Part shown: positions 8,706 to 17,999 of the stretch, piece after piece
How positions within the stretch are numbered: position 1 is the stretch's first letter
Layout: each line of letters begins with the position of its first letter
DNA from: JACJYC01 sp964558465
GTDB taxonomy: Bacteria > Bacteroidota > Bacteroidia > Chitinophagales > Saprospiraceae
Direction: 5' to 3'
Length of the DNA: 64,000 nt
Assembly: GCA_964558465.1 (NCBI GenBank)
Contig: CAZLEF010000004.1
Span: 62,001 to 126,000, forward strand
Notes under the pieces: model-generated
Database searches by the model: none
Seen by the model: the letters and a program-made list of their open reading frames with translations, nothing else
What the model was told of the DNA's origin: nothing
Program-made: the position numbers and the translations under genes

Positions 8706-9233
8706 TTACTTCAGGCGTTTTAAAATATCGTCTGTCTTGTCCATTTCAGGGTTGGAAAAGATCATTCCGGCCGAACCCGATTTGTCGAAGATAAAGTCGA
8801 AACTGCGCTCTTTGGCGTATTCCTCGATTGCTGCATAGACTTTATCCTGGATCGGCCGCACGAGGTCCTGCCTGCGTTTGAACAATTCGCCTTCAGGGCC
8901 AAAGCGTTCCTTCTGGAGGTCGCGGACGGCCTTTTCTTTGTTCATGATCTCTTCCTCCCGCTGACGGCGGGCCTCGTCGCTTAAAAGGACTTGTTCTCCC
9001 TGATAACGGTTGTATAGCCCTTTGATAACGTCGTATTCCTGTGCAATTTCCTGCCGCCATTTCGACGCCAGGCGGTCCAGTTCAGATTGAGCGGCCTGAT
9101 ATTCTTCAATGCTCTCGAGGATGCGGTTGACGTCCACTGTTGCGATGCGCTGCCCGAAGCTCGTTGTGGCCAGGGCCAGGAAAGCAAAAGCGATGGTCAA
9201 GGTTTTGATTTGTTTTCTGATGTTGATTTGCAT
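8706..9233 (-). CDS. OmpH/Skp-family periplasmic chaperone (first copy)
   Basis: The start is placed at 9233 (MQINIRKQIKTLTIAFAFLA), where a normal signal peptide begins. An upstream in-frame Met twelve codons earlier would overlap the likely promoter. The 175-residue protein opens with QRIATVDVNRILESIEEYQ, typical of the OmpH family. It then forms a coiled coil and closes with SFDFIFDKSGSAGMIFSNP. It probably works with the second copy in outer-membrane protein folding. Paired ompH genes next to bamA are usual in Bacteroidota; bamA is not seen here. Confidence 0.9.
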   Translation of the reverse strand: MQINIRKQIKTLTIAFAFLALATTSFGQRIATVDVNRILESIEEYQAAQSELDRLASKWRQEIAQEYDVIKGLYNRYQGEQVLLSDEARRQREEEIMNKEKAVRDLQKERFGPEGELFKRRQDLVRPIQDKVYAAIEEYAKERSFDFIFDKSGSAGMIFSNPEMDKTDDILKRLK

Positions 9234-9266
9234 AACGGTCAAAAATTTAGGATTAAAACGATGGAT

Positions 9267-9274
9267 CAAAGATA
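9267..9274 (-). promoter_or_regulatory. Putative -7 box (TATCTTTG) for the ompH-murI cluster
   Basis: The minus strand carries TATCTTTG, an exact TAnnTTTG match, 33 bp before the chosen ompH start. No -33 element is obvious. It overlaps the longer alternative reading frame and so argues for the shorter start. Confidence 0.45.
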
Positions 9275-9539
9275 TTTCTTTTCATCGCCGTAATACGTTT
9301 GTTTCGACGGAGAATATCCCGGTCGTCACAATGAGAAAGAACGGCGGTCTTTCCGGATATCGCGGTAAATATCTCTATTTAAACGCCTTATGTCAATACC
9401 CCGGACCGGTGGAATAACGTGGTTTAACACAGGTTTAACGGCCAAGTTAAGATATTTAACTTCTTTTTGGGCATTTGGCTTTTCCAACTCATCTTTGCAG
9501 CTTTAACCGTGCCATTGCGCGGCTCAGTGCCGGAGGTGG

Positions 9540-9656
9540 GTTTATCTTGGTTTATGATGGTTTATGTTTGTTCATTATTGTTCATTATTGTTGACCGCCG
9601 TTAACTACAATGAACTACAATGAACTACAACAAACCACAATGAACTACAACAAACC
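9540..9656. repeat. GTTTATG/GTTCATTATT inverted word repeat
   Basis: Copies of GTTTATG and GTTCATTATT on the left are mirrored by AACTACAATG and AACAAAC words on the right around a centre near 9598. The block fills much of the 453-bp gap between the divergent ompH operon and hutH. The remainder (9275-9539) shows no gene. Confidence 0.75.
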
Positions 9657-9686
9657 CCTCAGGCTCTAACCAAATTCAACCAATTA

Positions 9687-11198
9687 ATGTCCAAAACACA
9701 CCTCATCAGCCCGGATTGCCTGGGCTTGGAAGATATCCGGTCCATCCTGGATGAAGGCCGCCACCTCGCCCTCTCGGACACTGCACGCCGACTGCTCAAA
9801 AACTGCCGGATGTTCCTCGAAAGTCGCCTTTTATCCGGCGCCGAGCGTTATTACGGCATCAACACCGGTTTCGGCGCTCTGCAAAACGTGGTAATCTCCC
9901 CGGCGGAATTGCAGGAATTACAGCACAACCTCGTCCGCTCGCACGCCTGCGGCGCCGGGCCGGAAACGCCTCCGGGCATCATCCGCCTCATGCTGCTGCT
10001 CAAGATCCAGAACCTCTGTTACGGGCATTCGGGGGTACGGGTCGAACTCGTTGATTACCTCATCCGTTTTTTCAACGCGGGTCTTACCCCTGTGATCTAC
10101 CAGCAAGGTTCGCTGGGCGCTTCAGGCGACCTGGCGCCCCTGGCACACCTCAGCCTGGCTCTTTTGGGCGAAGGTTCGGTCGACCTTCAGGGCCGTCGTA
10201 TTCCTGCGGCCGAGGCGCTGGCCATTCTCCAACTCGAACCCCTGAAACTGGAAGCCAAAGAAGGGCTCGCACTGCTCAACGGCACCCAGTTTTCAACGGC
10301 CTATGCCGTCTGGTGCGTATTGCAGGCCCAGCGGCTCCTGGCCATCTCCCACCTCACCGCCGCCCTTTCCTGCGACGCCTTCGATTGCCGGGTTTCTCCT
10401 TTCGACGCCCGCCTGCACCGGCTGCGGCCCCACCCCGGGCAGATCGCCTCCGCAGCTGCCCTGCGTTACTGGCTGGAAGGCAGCCCGATGGCCGGAAAAG
10501 AAAAACCTGTCTTGCAGGACCCCTACGCCTTTCGCTGTATCCCCCAGGTGCACGGCGCGAGCGCCGACGCGCTGGCCTATATCAAAGGCGTCACCGCCAC
10601 CGAAGTCAACTCCGTGACCGACAACCCCAATATTTTCCCCGAAGACGGCCTCATTATCTCCGGCGGCAACTTCCACGCCCAGCCCATCGCCCTGGCCCTC
10701 GACCACCTGGCCATCGCCCTGGCCGAGCTGGGCAGCATATCCGAACGCCGGACCTATCAGTTATTGTCGGGCGCCCGCGGCTTGCCCGCTTTTCTCAGTC
10801 CCAAACCCGGACTGCACTCCGGCCTGATGATCGCTCAATATACCGCCGCCTCCATCGCCAGCCAGAACAAACAACTCTGCACCCCTGCTTCGGTCGACTC
10901 CATCGTGTCGAGCAACGGGCAGGAAGACCACGTCAGCATGGCCGCCAACGCCGGAACCAAAGCCTTCCAGGTGGTGGAAAACCTGCAAACCCTGCTGGCT
11001 ATCGAATGGATGACCGCCGCCCAGGCGATCCATTTCCGCCGGCCCATGAAAACGTCGCCACAATTGGAGAACCTGCTGGAACATTACCGCCGCTCGGTAC
11101 CCCCATTGGAAAAGGACCGGGTGCTGAGCCTCGATGTTGCGCAGACGAAACGGTTTTTGGGGTCTTTGGATGGGGGGGTGCTGATGTTGGATGCTTGA
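9687..11198 (+). CDS. hutH: Histidine ammonia-lyase
   Basis: HutH removes ammonia from L-histidine to give urocanate, the first step of histidine degradation. The 503-residue protein has the MIO-forming Ala-Ser-Gly triad (A144-S145-G146 in GSLGASGDLAPL) and the YGINTGFGAL loop. S85-H86 in VRSHACG is the pair typical of histidine rather than tyrosine or phenylalanine lyases. No other hut gene is in the window, so the rest of the pathway must lie elsewhere. The last five residues (LMLDA) and the stop codon fall in the GATGTTGGATG repeat that follows, so the C-terminus has probably been rewritten by the repeat. Confidence 0.95.
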   Translation: MSKTHLISPDCLGLEDIRSILDEGRHLALSDTARRLLKNCRMFLESRLLSGAERYYGINTGFGALQNVVISPAELQELQHNLVRSHACGAGPETPPGIIRLMLLLKIQNLCYGHSGVRVELVDYLIRFFNAGLTPVIYQQGSLGASGDLAPLAHLSLALLGEGSVDLQGRRIPAAEALAILQLEPLKLEAKEGLALLNGTQFSTAYAVWCVLQAQRLLAISHLTAALSCDAFDCRVSPFDARLHRLRPHPGQIASAAALRYWLEGSPMAGKEKPVLQDPYAFRCIPQVHGASADALAYIKGVTATEVNSVTDNPNIFPEDGLIISGGNFHAQPIALALDHLAIALAELGSISERRTYQLLSGARGLPAFLSPKPGLHSGLMIAQYTAASIASQNKQLCTPASVDSIVSSNGQEDHVSMAANAGTKAFQVVENLQTLLAIEWMTAAQAIHFRRPMKTSPQLENLLEHYRRSVPPLEKDRVLSLDVAQTKRFLGSLDGGVLMLDA

Positions 11199-11318
11199 TG
11201 CTGGCCACGCCTGTGGCGTGGTTGATGCTGGATGTTTACCCGCCTTTTAGGGCGGGCTGGATGTTGGATGTTTGATGCTGGCCACGCCTGTGGCGGGGTT
11301 GATGCTGGATGTTGCATA
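11174..11318. repeat. GATGTTGGATG repeat with embedded GC hairpins
   Basis: A mosaic of GATGTTGGATG/GATGCTGG words alternates with two hairpin modules. One is CCACGCC-TGT-GGCGTGG (near 11208, and a variant near 11281). The other is CCCGCC-TTTTA-GGCGGG (near 11236). The same modules recur at 17793-17862, and the CCACGCC hairpin again near 59441. It overlaps the last codons of hutH. Confidence 0.8.
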
Positions 11319-11908
11319 AAAACTGTGCCAGGTGTGGTGAAAGTTGGAATAAGGTCCCCCGTTTTAAATTTGGAACCCTGCTCTGACAGACCAGGCCGAA
11401 AACGATTTAGAGGTTTCTTCTTTTTTTTACTTGGATAAAGATATTGGAGAAGAACCTAATCTACTTCGATACCACCGTTGCTTCAAAGGAAGATTTGGAG
11501 TTTGTGAAATACCTGCAGGTTTTCCCGCAAATATTTTGTGGGTCGCATTTATTTATTGATTCCAAGTCTGAGATAATAGAACCCAATCAGGAATGGTTAA
11601 CCAGGATAGAAAAAGAGCCGGCAATAAACAAACATAAATGAAAGTACAAATATCCCGCGCGTCGGATGGTTTTTGGCAAACCATCCATCCTGCTGTATTC
11701 CACGCCTGGGGCGTTGCGCGCGTTTGGGAGATTCCACAGGCACATCACCAAGACCAAGGGGTGGGCGTGGGGTGCGCGAAGTATTATTATAGCCAACCTT
11801 GTCATTGTAATCCGGCAAAATCCGCCTCGTGTCGAATTTTCCTTACCCGCTCCCAAAATCCCCTTTAATTTTGGCCGTTATACATTCAGGCTTGTTTCCG
11901 GATACCAT
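11319..11908. other. Gene-poor stretch with a possible interspersed element
   Basis: A 65-codon frame with a TTG start (11444-11641, MEKNLIYFDTTVASKED) could be a gene fragment but resembles nothing I know. From about 11638 the sequence becomes structured. A perfect 9-bp hairpin (11664-11672 with 11678-11686) is followed by G/C-rich segments and readable frames on both strands ending near 11860. This looks like a repeated element rather than a gene. The M48 peptidase start follows directly. Confidence 0.4.
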
Positions 11909-12745
11909 ATGAAGACCATACTACCTGTGCATCGCTTCGCTTTTTACATGGCATTTATTCTGACGGCCGGCATGCTGAGTTCCGCCTGCTCCAGTACCCG
12001 CGACGGGGTTTTTAACCTCTACTCCGTCGATCGCGACATCCGGCTCGGAAAGGACCTCAAACGCCAGATCGAAAAAGACCCGGCCCAATACCCGGTTTTA
12101 CCGGAAGCGGGCAACGAAAAGGTGTACGCTTTTGTGCGGGGTGTGGCCGGCAAGATCCTGGACTCAGGCAAAGTCAAACACCGGGACGAATTCACCTGGG
12201 AGGTCCATATTATTCAGGACGACGAGACCCTCAACGCTTTTTGCACCCCCGGCGGGTTTATTTACGTTTACACCGGCCTGATCCATTTTCTCGACAATGA
12301 GGACCAACTGGCCGGGGTGCTGGGCCACGAGATCGCGCATGCCGACCTGCGCCATTCCACCCGCCAGATGACGAGCCGTGAAGGCGCCTCCTTCCTGAGC
12401 GCGATGATCACGCCAAAAGCGGAACCGGGCTTTTTTGAGGATGTGGCGCTGGGCCTGCTGTCCCTCAAATTCAGCCGCGCCCACGAAAATGAAGCCGACC
12501 TGAAATCGGTGGAATACCTCTGCGGTTCGGGCTATAAAGCGGATGCAGCCGCAGGCTTTTTCCGCAAAATGGAAGATTCTCCCCGTTTGCCGGCTTTCAT
12601 CAGCACCCACCCCAGCCCTGCAAACCGGGTGAAACGCATCGAAGAACTGGGTGCGGCAATGGACTGCCCGGCCCCGGACGCCGGAACGGGGGAATATTTG
12701 CGGATCAAGCGATTGTTGAGGCGAACGAATGTGCAGGGGGATTAA
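11909..12745 (+). CDS. M48-family metalloprotease lipoprotein
   Basis: The 278-residue protein starts at the Met that gives a lipoprotein signal (ILTAGMLSSAC, lipid-modified C27); the open frame upstream is not needed. The zinc site is HEIAH (H140, H144) in VLGHEIAHADLRHS, with the downstream glutamate in AHENEADLKSVEYL. This is the M48/LoiP-BepA arrangement. Such periplasmic, membrane-anchored proteases degrade or quality-check misfolded outer-membrane proteins. It lacks the TPR region of BepA and resembles the short LoiP type. It appears monocistronic. Confidence 0.92.
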   Translation: MKTILPVHRFAFYMAFILTAGMLSSACSSTRDGVFNLYSVDRDIRLGKDLKRQIEKDPAQYPVLPEAGNEKVYAFVRGVAGKILDSGKVKHRDEFTWEVHIIQDDETLNAFCTPGGFIYVYTGLIHFLDNEDQLAGVLGHEIAHADLRHSTRQMTSREGASFLSAMITPKAEPGFFEDVALGLLSLKFSRAHENEADLKSVEYLCGSGYKADAAAGFFRKMEDSPRLPAFISTHPSPANRVKRIEELGAAMDCPAPDAGTGEYLRIKRLLRRTNVQGD

Positions 12746-12781
12746 GGGGGCGTTTATTCGACCACTCCGAGGCGTAGCGTT

Positions 12782-12855
12782 CCAATCGAATCAATCCAAC
12801 CAATCCAACCAATCGGATCAATCGAATCAATCGGATCAATCGGATCAATCGGATA
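12782..12855. repeat. AATCGGATC/AATCCAACC tandem words
   Basis: About seven head-to-tail copies of a 9-10 bp word (AATCGGATCA and variants) lie just upstream of the next gene. A related block with mirrored arms is at 55757-55840. Confidence 0.75.
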
Positions 12856-12895
12856 ATTGCCTGTCTTCCTAAAATCCCTTACCTTTGAACAACCC

Positions 12896-13672
12896 ATGAG
12901 CCACCATTCCATATATTTTTTCATGGCGATTGCCGTGATGGGCCTTGCCGGGTTAACTGCAGTCGGCATGGGAGGGTTGTTTTTTATCCGGCGGATAGGT
13001 GAAAAACGGGCGAATTTTTACTTTGCGGCGCTGTTGATCGCTTTTGGATTGACTCAATGGCACAACGTTCTGATCCTCACGGAATTTTATGAAAACAACC
13101 CCGGGTACCGGTTTTTGCCGATCTATTTTACCCTCGCATTTCCGGTCCTGTTGTTTTATTATGTAAAACTCAGCCTGTACCCGGTTTACCGCTTCCAGCG
13201 CACGGATATCAAACATTTTGTCCTGCCCGTTTCTCAATGGCTGTTTTTTTTCCTGGTACTTGTGCAACCCATTCAACACAAGCTGATGGTGGGCCGGGAA
13301 TTTTACAACCCTTTTTACGGCGCCCTGGAACAAGCGCTTTACCTCTCCACGTTTTTTGCCTACATGTATTTTGCCCACCGCTACATCAAACAAAAAAAGA
13401 AACATATCCGGGACAAAAAGGAGGCCTGGCGGGTACTTTACCTGGATAAACTGGTGAAAATTCTGTTCCTGCTGTTTTCGGCACATACCGTCCTGGTGGT
13501 AGCGGATTTTGTGGCTTACGAATTCCTGAACATCAACATGCGGGCTTTCAAACCTTATGCAGCCTTCAGCGTACTCTCTTTTACGGCCATCGCCGGTTGG
13601 CTGAGCGTGTATGGGGCGCAGGTATTGATCTGGGGGAAACGGGTTTTTGTTGACCGGTATTCCCGGGAGTGA
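12896..13672 (+). CDS. Multi-pass membrane protein, AraC-sensor-like module without HTH
   Basis: I start at 12896 because earlier codons are written by the AATCGGATC repeat. The 258-residue protein has about seven hydrophobic segments (starting YFFMAIAVMGLAGL and ending FTAIAGWLSVYGA). It resembles the 7TM sensor half found in front of AraC-type DNA-binding domains in Bacteroidota. Here the chain stops at RVFVDRYSRE with no helix-turn-helix, and the following 90 bp have no continuation. It may be a free sensor module, a truncated regulator or an unrelated membrane protein. No enzymatic motif is visible. Confidence 0.6.
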   Translation: MSHHSIYFFMAIAVMGLAGLTAVGMGGLFFIRRIGEKRANFYFAALLIAFGLTQWHNVLILTEFYENNPGYRFLPIYFTLAFPVLLFYYVKLSLYPVYRFQRTDIKHFVLPVSQWLFFFLVLVQPIQHKLMVGREFYNPFYGALEQALYLSTFFAYMYFAHRYIKQKKKHIRDKKEAWRVLYLDKLVKILFLLFSAHTVLVVADFVAYEFLNINMRAFKPYAAFSVLSFTAIAGWLSVYGAQVLIWGKRVFVDRYSRE

Positions 13673-13684
13673 TCTGATTTTTTT

Positions 13685-13754
13685 ACCACTTAGAACACTT
13701 AGAAACACTAAGTTTCAAACAGCGCTCTTAGTGTTCCTTAGTGAACTTAGTGGT
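13685..13754. repeat. CACTTAGAA-family inverted repeat
   Basis: ACCACTTAGAACACTTAG words on the left are mirrored by CTTAGTGTTCCTTAGTGAAC and CTTAGTGGT on the right, forming a long imperfect hairpin between two convergent genes. It is well placed for a bidirectional terminator. Confidence 0.75.
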
Positions 13755-13758
13755 TCCA

Positions 13759-15093
13759 CTATTTATACCTTTTCCCACGTTTAATCACCATATCCACATC
13801 CTGCAGCAAAGCGATATACCGCAGCACATCCCCTTTCACGGCAATGATATCGGCGTATTTGCCTTCGCTGACGGTACCAACCTCGTGGTCGACCCCCTGG
13901 AAAGCCGCCGGCCAGTAGGTAGCTGAACGGATGGCGAGCATAGGGTCGTAACCCAGTTCGTTGACCCATACATCGAGTTCGTGCCAGGTAGACTGGCTGT
14001 GGAATTTCATGGGTATGCCGCTGTCGGTGCCGATCAGCAAGACAACCCCGGCTTCTTTGAGCTGGTTGAATTTTCGGGCCAGGGTTGGTTTCCGGTAAGG
14101 AGTGATCTGGAAGTAAGAAAGCCTTTCAGGGTAGCGGATCGAGTTGCGGATGTCCTGAATGATGGAATCCGGCAGCCCTGCGTGCCAGGAGGTATTGTCG
14201 AGGGCCTCGCGATTGTCGCGCAGGTAGTCATAATTCCAGAGCCCTTCGATGGTGGGGGTCCAGAAAAGGCGGCCATTTGCCGTTTTTTCCCGGATCATTT
14301 GCATGATGTCTTCCGGGTATTCGGGGGAGGTTGCAAAGCCGGTATGTTCAAAATTGTCCACCCCCGCTTTCAATCCCCTGCGCACCTCGTCAGGGCGGTG
14401 AGAATGGCCCACCACTTTCAGTTGATGTTTGTGGGCTTCATCTACCACAGCCATCACCTCCTCCATGGTCATCTGGTCCTGGTCGATGAGCTTGATGCAG
14501 TCCACACCGGCTGTGGCCAGTTTGCGGACCTTGGCCCGGGCGTCTTCCACTCCCTTGACGCCCCACCGAAACTGTTCGGTACCCGGATAAGGCTTGTGCT
14601 GGATGAACGGGCCTGAAACGTAGAGGGTCGGGCCGTCCAGGTCGCCGCGGTTGATCGCATCACGGACATGGATGATATCTTCGAGCGGTGCGCCCAGATC
14701 GCGGGCGCTGGTGACACCGGCCAGCAACAACTGTTTGGCGCCTGCCGGCATGATCACGGACCGGAACAAGGGCGGGTATTTTTTGTCCCAGTAGGCATAG
14801 TCGCTGTGTCCGTTGATCATCAGGTGGACGTGCATATCCCACAATCCCGGCAAAACGCTCATGCCTTCGGTAGAAATGACCTCGGCGCCTTCCGGGATGG
14901 CGAGTTGGCCGACCTGACCGACCGCCCTGATCCGGTCACCGTCGATAATGATCACACTGTTGGGCAGCGGAGCGCCGCCGAAGCCGTCGATCAGCGTACC
15001 GCCAACCAGGGCTTTGATCCGGGCGCCGGCGGGTTGTGCAAAAAGGCTTGCCGCGCCTGACAGCAGGAGAAGAAAGCTGAGCGTTTTGAACAT
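13759..15093 (-). CDS. Secreted amidohydrolase-family metallohydrolase
   Basis: Starting at 15093 gives a signal peptide (MFKTLSFLLLLSGAASLFAQ) and 444 residues; the longer frame lacks one. The metal-binding motif H88-x-H90 (GLWDMHVHL), the later histidines (GHSHRPDE; NFEHTG) and the aspartate in LIGTDSGIP define the amidohydrolase superfamily. A composite beta domain is formed by the N- and C-termini (AVKGDVLRYIALLQDVDMVIKRG). The closest characterised relatives are imidazolonepropionase-like and Xaa-Pro dipeptidase-like (Sgx9260-type) enzymes. A periplasmic dipeptidase or lactonase-like role is plausible, but the substrate cannot be read from sequence. Confidence 0.85.
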   Translation of the reverse strand: MFKTLSFLLLLSGAASLFAQPAGARIKALVGGTLIDGFGGAPLPNSVIIIDGDRIRAVGQVGQLAIPEGAEVISTEGMSVLPGLWDMHVHLMINGHSDYAYWDKKYPPLFRSVIMPAGAKQLLLAGVTSARDLGAPLEDIIHVRDAINRGDLDGPTLYVSGPFIQHKPYPGTEQFRWGVKGVEDARAKVRKLATAGVDCIKLIDQDQMTMEEVMAVVDEAHKHQLKVVGHSHRPDEVRRGLKAGVDNFEHTGFATSPEYPEDIMQMIREKTANGRLFWTPTIEGLWNYDYLRDNREALDNTSWHAGLPDSIIQDIRNSIRYPERLSYFQITPYRKPTLARKFNQLKEAGVVLLIGTDSGIPMKFHSQSTWHELDVWVNELGYDPMLAIRSATYWPAAFQGVDHEVGTVSEGKYADIIAVKGDVLRYIALLQDVDMVIKRGKRYK

Positions 15094-15384
15094 GGTTTTC
15101 CGTTTTAGATAAAAAACTTGGCGGAAAGTTAAGATTTGCCCTTGAAAAATTGGATTTTCGCACAAAATTTGCTGCCTTTTTGTCTTGTTTCCGGTGACTT
15201 CAGGCAGGCCGTTGCAGTCCTAAGTGCGATGGCATAGATATTGCCCAACCTAAGCAATGCAATTTTTCCGGCTTTTTGCTGTCAAATTGACATTAATACG
15301 GATTTGAAACGGGGTAATTTTTTAATTTGCCCTTTGATTCAGAAAGAAAGATGCCTGGCCGTAAAACCGGCACAAAAACTAAAT

Positions 15385-17790
15385 ATGTTCGAAGAAATTT
15401 TTTCACAACAAGGTGGTTTTGAAGATGAAGTGGATTTTTTTCCTTTGATGCCGATGGAAGAAGAGGAAGAGATTCAGAATGATGAGGTTTTTCCGACTGT
15501 TTTGCCCGTTTTGGCCCTGAAAAATACCGTTCTGTTCCCCGGGATTGTAATTCCCATCACGATTGGCAGAGACAAATCGATTAAAGCCGTTAACAAAGCT
15601 TACGAAGAAGGCAGGATCGTGGCGGTGTTGTCGCAGCGCGACAGCAATGTTGAAGACCCTGTCCCATCTGATCTGTATACGATCGGCACGATCGCGCGCA
15701 TCCTCAAGTTGCTGCGCATGCCCGACGGTTCGATCACGGCCATCCTGCAGGGTCGCCGTCGTTTCCAGTTGGAGGAAATGACGAAGGATACCCCGTTTAT
15801 GGAAGGCAAGATCGGGTTGCTGGAATATACAAACCCGAAGAACAAACTGGAATTCGAGGCGCTGATCGCTTCCATCCTCGACCTGGCCAAACAGATCATC
15901 GAATTGTCGCCCAATATCCCGTCGGAAGCGATGGTGATGCTCCGCAACATCAACAACAGCGGGTTTCTGCTCAATTTCATCTCCTCCAACCTGGGGTCAA
16001 AAATCCAGATCAAACAAAAGATCCTCGAGATCAACGACCTGCGGGAAAAGGCCGACACCATCCTCCGGCAACTCAACAGCGAACTTCAGCTCCTGGAGTT
16101 GAAAGACCAGATCGAAAACAAGGTCAGGGGGGATATCGAAAAACAGCAACGGGATTATTTCCTCAACCAGCAACTGAAAACGATCCAGGAAGAACTGGGT
16201 CAAAGTCCGCATGAAGAGGAGGTCGACAATCTGGTGCTCAGGGCCAAAAAGAAGAAATGGCCCAAGCCCGCATCTGACACTTTTTACCGGGAGATCAACA
16301 AGCTGAAACGCATCAACCCCCAGGTGGCCGAATACTCCATTCAGCTGACCTATCTGGAACTGTTGCTCGACCTTCCCTGGTTTGAATATACCAAAGACAA
16401 TTTCAACCTCAAACGGGTCAAGGAAGTGCTCGATAAAGACCACTTCGGCCTGGAAAAAGTAAAGGAACGCATCCTGGAACACCTGGCCGTGCTGAAACTG
16501 AAAGGCGATATGAAAGCGCCTATCCTCTGCCTGGTGGGCCCTCCGGGTGTCGGCAAGACCTCGCTCGGCAAATCCATCGCACGGGCCTTGAAACGCAAGT
16601 TCGTGCGCATGTCGCTGGGCGGCCTGCACGACGAATCGGAGATCCGCGGCCACCGCAAAACCTATATCGGGGCAATGCCCGGGCGCATCATCCAGTCGGT
16701 CAAAAGGGCCGGCGCCTCCAATCCGGTTTTTATCCTGGATGAAATCGATAAAGTCGGGAAAGACTTTCGAGGCGACCCTTCATCCGCCCTGCTGGAGGTG
16801 CTGGACCCCGAGCAAAACTCCACGTTCTACGATAATTACCTGGAACTGGAATACGACCTTTCCAAGGTTTTGTTCATCGCGACTTCCAACTCCCTGAGTT
16901 CCATCCAGCCTGCGCTGCTCGACCGGATGGAAATCATCCAGATCAGCGGATATTCCACTGAAGAAAAGATTGAGATCGCCAAACGGCATCTGATACCCGA
17001 ACAGCGCAAGGAACACGGGCTCGAGAAAAAACACGTCGCCATACAACCCAAGGCGATCGAACGGATGATCCAGGATTATACCCGGGAGTCAGGCGTGCGG
17101 TCGCTCAACCGGCAAATTGCCGGGGTGATGCGACACGTCGCCAAAAAAGTAGCCATGGAGGAGGTATCCAGTGAAACGATCCGCCCCGCCGACCTGAAAG
17201 AGATCCTCGGGCCGACCCGCTATTCTTCCGACATGTATCAGGATGCCGGCACATCCGGCGTGGCGATCGGCCTGGCCTGGACAGAAGTCGGCGGCGACAT
17301 CCTTTTCATCGAATCCAGCCTGAGCAAAGGCAAAGGCGGCCTCACGCTGACCGGCAACCTGGGCGATGTGATGAAAGAATCGGCCACCACCGCGCTGAGT
17401 TTCATCAAAGCCCATTCAGAGGAATTGGGCATCGACAGCGATCTGTTTGGCCAATACGATGTGCACCTCCATGTTCCGGAAGGCGCCATCCCTAAAGACG
17501 GACCATCTGCCGGCATCACTATGCTGACCGCATTGACCTCCGTTTTCACCAAACGGCCGGTGAAACCTTTTTTCGCCATGACAGGGGAGATCACCCTTCG
17601 CGGGAAAGTGTTGCCGGTAGGCGGCATCAAGGAAAAAATACTCGCCGCCAAACGGGCCGGCATCAAAACCGTGATCCTCTGCAAGGAGAACGAAAAACAT
17701 ATCGAAGAGATCAAGGCGGATTATATTGAAGGGATGAAATTCTTCTATGTGACGAGTATGATCCAGGTGCTGGATCTGGCCTTGGAGTGA
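15385..17790 (+). CDS. lon: ATP-dependent protease Lon
   Basis: Lon is a cytoplasmic hexameric AAA+ serine protease that removes damaged and regulatory proteins. I start at MFEEIF (15385), which gives 801 residues; upstream codons are atypical. The N-terminal LON domain begins at PVLALKNTVLFPG after an acidic stretch. Walker A is GPPGVGKT (about 385) and the Walker B segment is PVFILDEIDK. The proteolytic dyad is S708 (DGPSAG) and K751 (GGIKEK), with the E. coli spacing of 43. The acidic N-terminal extension (MEEEEEIQNDE) is common in Bacteroidota Lon. Monocistronic. Confidence 0.97.
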   Translation: MFEEIFSQQGGFEDEVDFFPLMPMEEEEEIQNDEVFPTVLPVLALKNTVLFPGIVIPITIGRDKSIKAVNKAYEEGRIVAVLSQRDSNVEDPVPSDLYTIGTIARILKLLRMPDGSITAILQGRRRFQLEEMTKDTPFMEGKIGLLEYTNPKNKLEFEALIASILDLAKQIIELSPNIPSEAMVMLRNINNSGFLLNFISSNLGSKIQIKQKILEINDLREKADTILRQLNSELQLLELKDQIENKVRGDIEKQQRDYFLNQQLKTIQEELGQSPHEEEVDNLVLRAKKKKWPKPASDTFYREINKLKRINPQVAEYSIQLTYLELLLDLPWFEYTKDNFNLKRVKEVLDKDHFGLEKVKERILEHLAVLKLKGDMKAPILCLVGPPGVGKTSLGKSIARALKRKFVRMSLGGLHDESEIRGHRKTYIGAMPGRIIQSVKRAGASNPVFILDEIDKVGKDFRGDPSSALLEVLDPEQNSTFYDNYLELEYDLSKVLFIATSNSLSSIQPALLDRMEIIQISGYSTEEKIEIAKRHLIPEQRKEHGLEKKHVAIQPKAIERMIQDYTRESGVRSLNRQIAGVMRHVAKKVAMEEVSSETIRPADLKEILGPTRYSSDMYQDAGTSGVAIGLAWTEVGGDILFIESSLSKGKGGLTLTGNLGDVMKESATTALSFIKAHSEELGIDSDLFGQYDVHLHVPEGAIPKDGPSAGITMLTALTSVFTKRPVKPFFAMTGEITLRGKVLPVGGIKEKILAAKRAGIKTVILCKENEKHIEEIKADYIEGMKFFYVTSMIQVLDLALE

Positions 17791-17792
17791 GC

Positions 17793-17862
17793 TGGTTCCT
17801 GGATGCTGGATGTTAACCCGCCTTTTAGTGGGGGCTGGATGTTGGCCACGCCACATGCGTGG
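17793..17862. repeat. GATGCTGGATG repeat with GC hairpin modules
   Basis: This shorter, degenerate copy of the 11174-11318 mosaic starts three bases after the lon stop codon. It contains a decayed CCCGCC-TTTTAG-GGGG hairpin and a CCACGCCACATGCGTGG hairpin. Confidence 0.7.
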
Positions 17863-17999
17863 AATCGTTAAATAGCCGTTAAATCTATACAAAAAAACAG
17901 CCAAAACGGCGAATTATTTGTTTATTGGCTGTTCGATCGAACCTTTTTAACCGCCGGCAGGTCATTACAGTAAACCGGCCTAAAAACGGTCTTGTGCTC

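Noticed and set aside
10313..11275. Long open frame (320 codons) inside hutH in another frame
   Set aside because: HutH is certain in the overlapping frame; the alternative product is Arg/Pro-rich, as expected for the shadow of a GC-rich gene.
11587..11856. Minus-strand 89-codon frame
   Set aside because: It lies in a structured element; no supporting motif and overlap with frames on the other strand.
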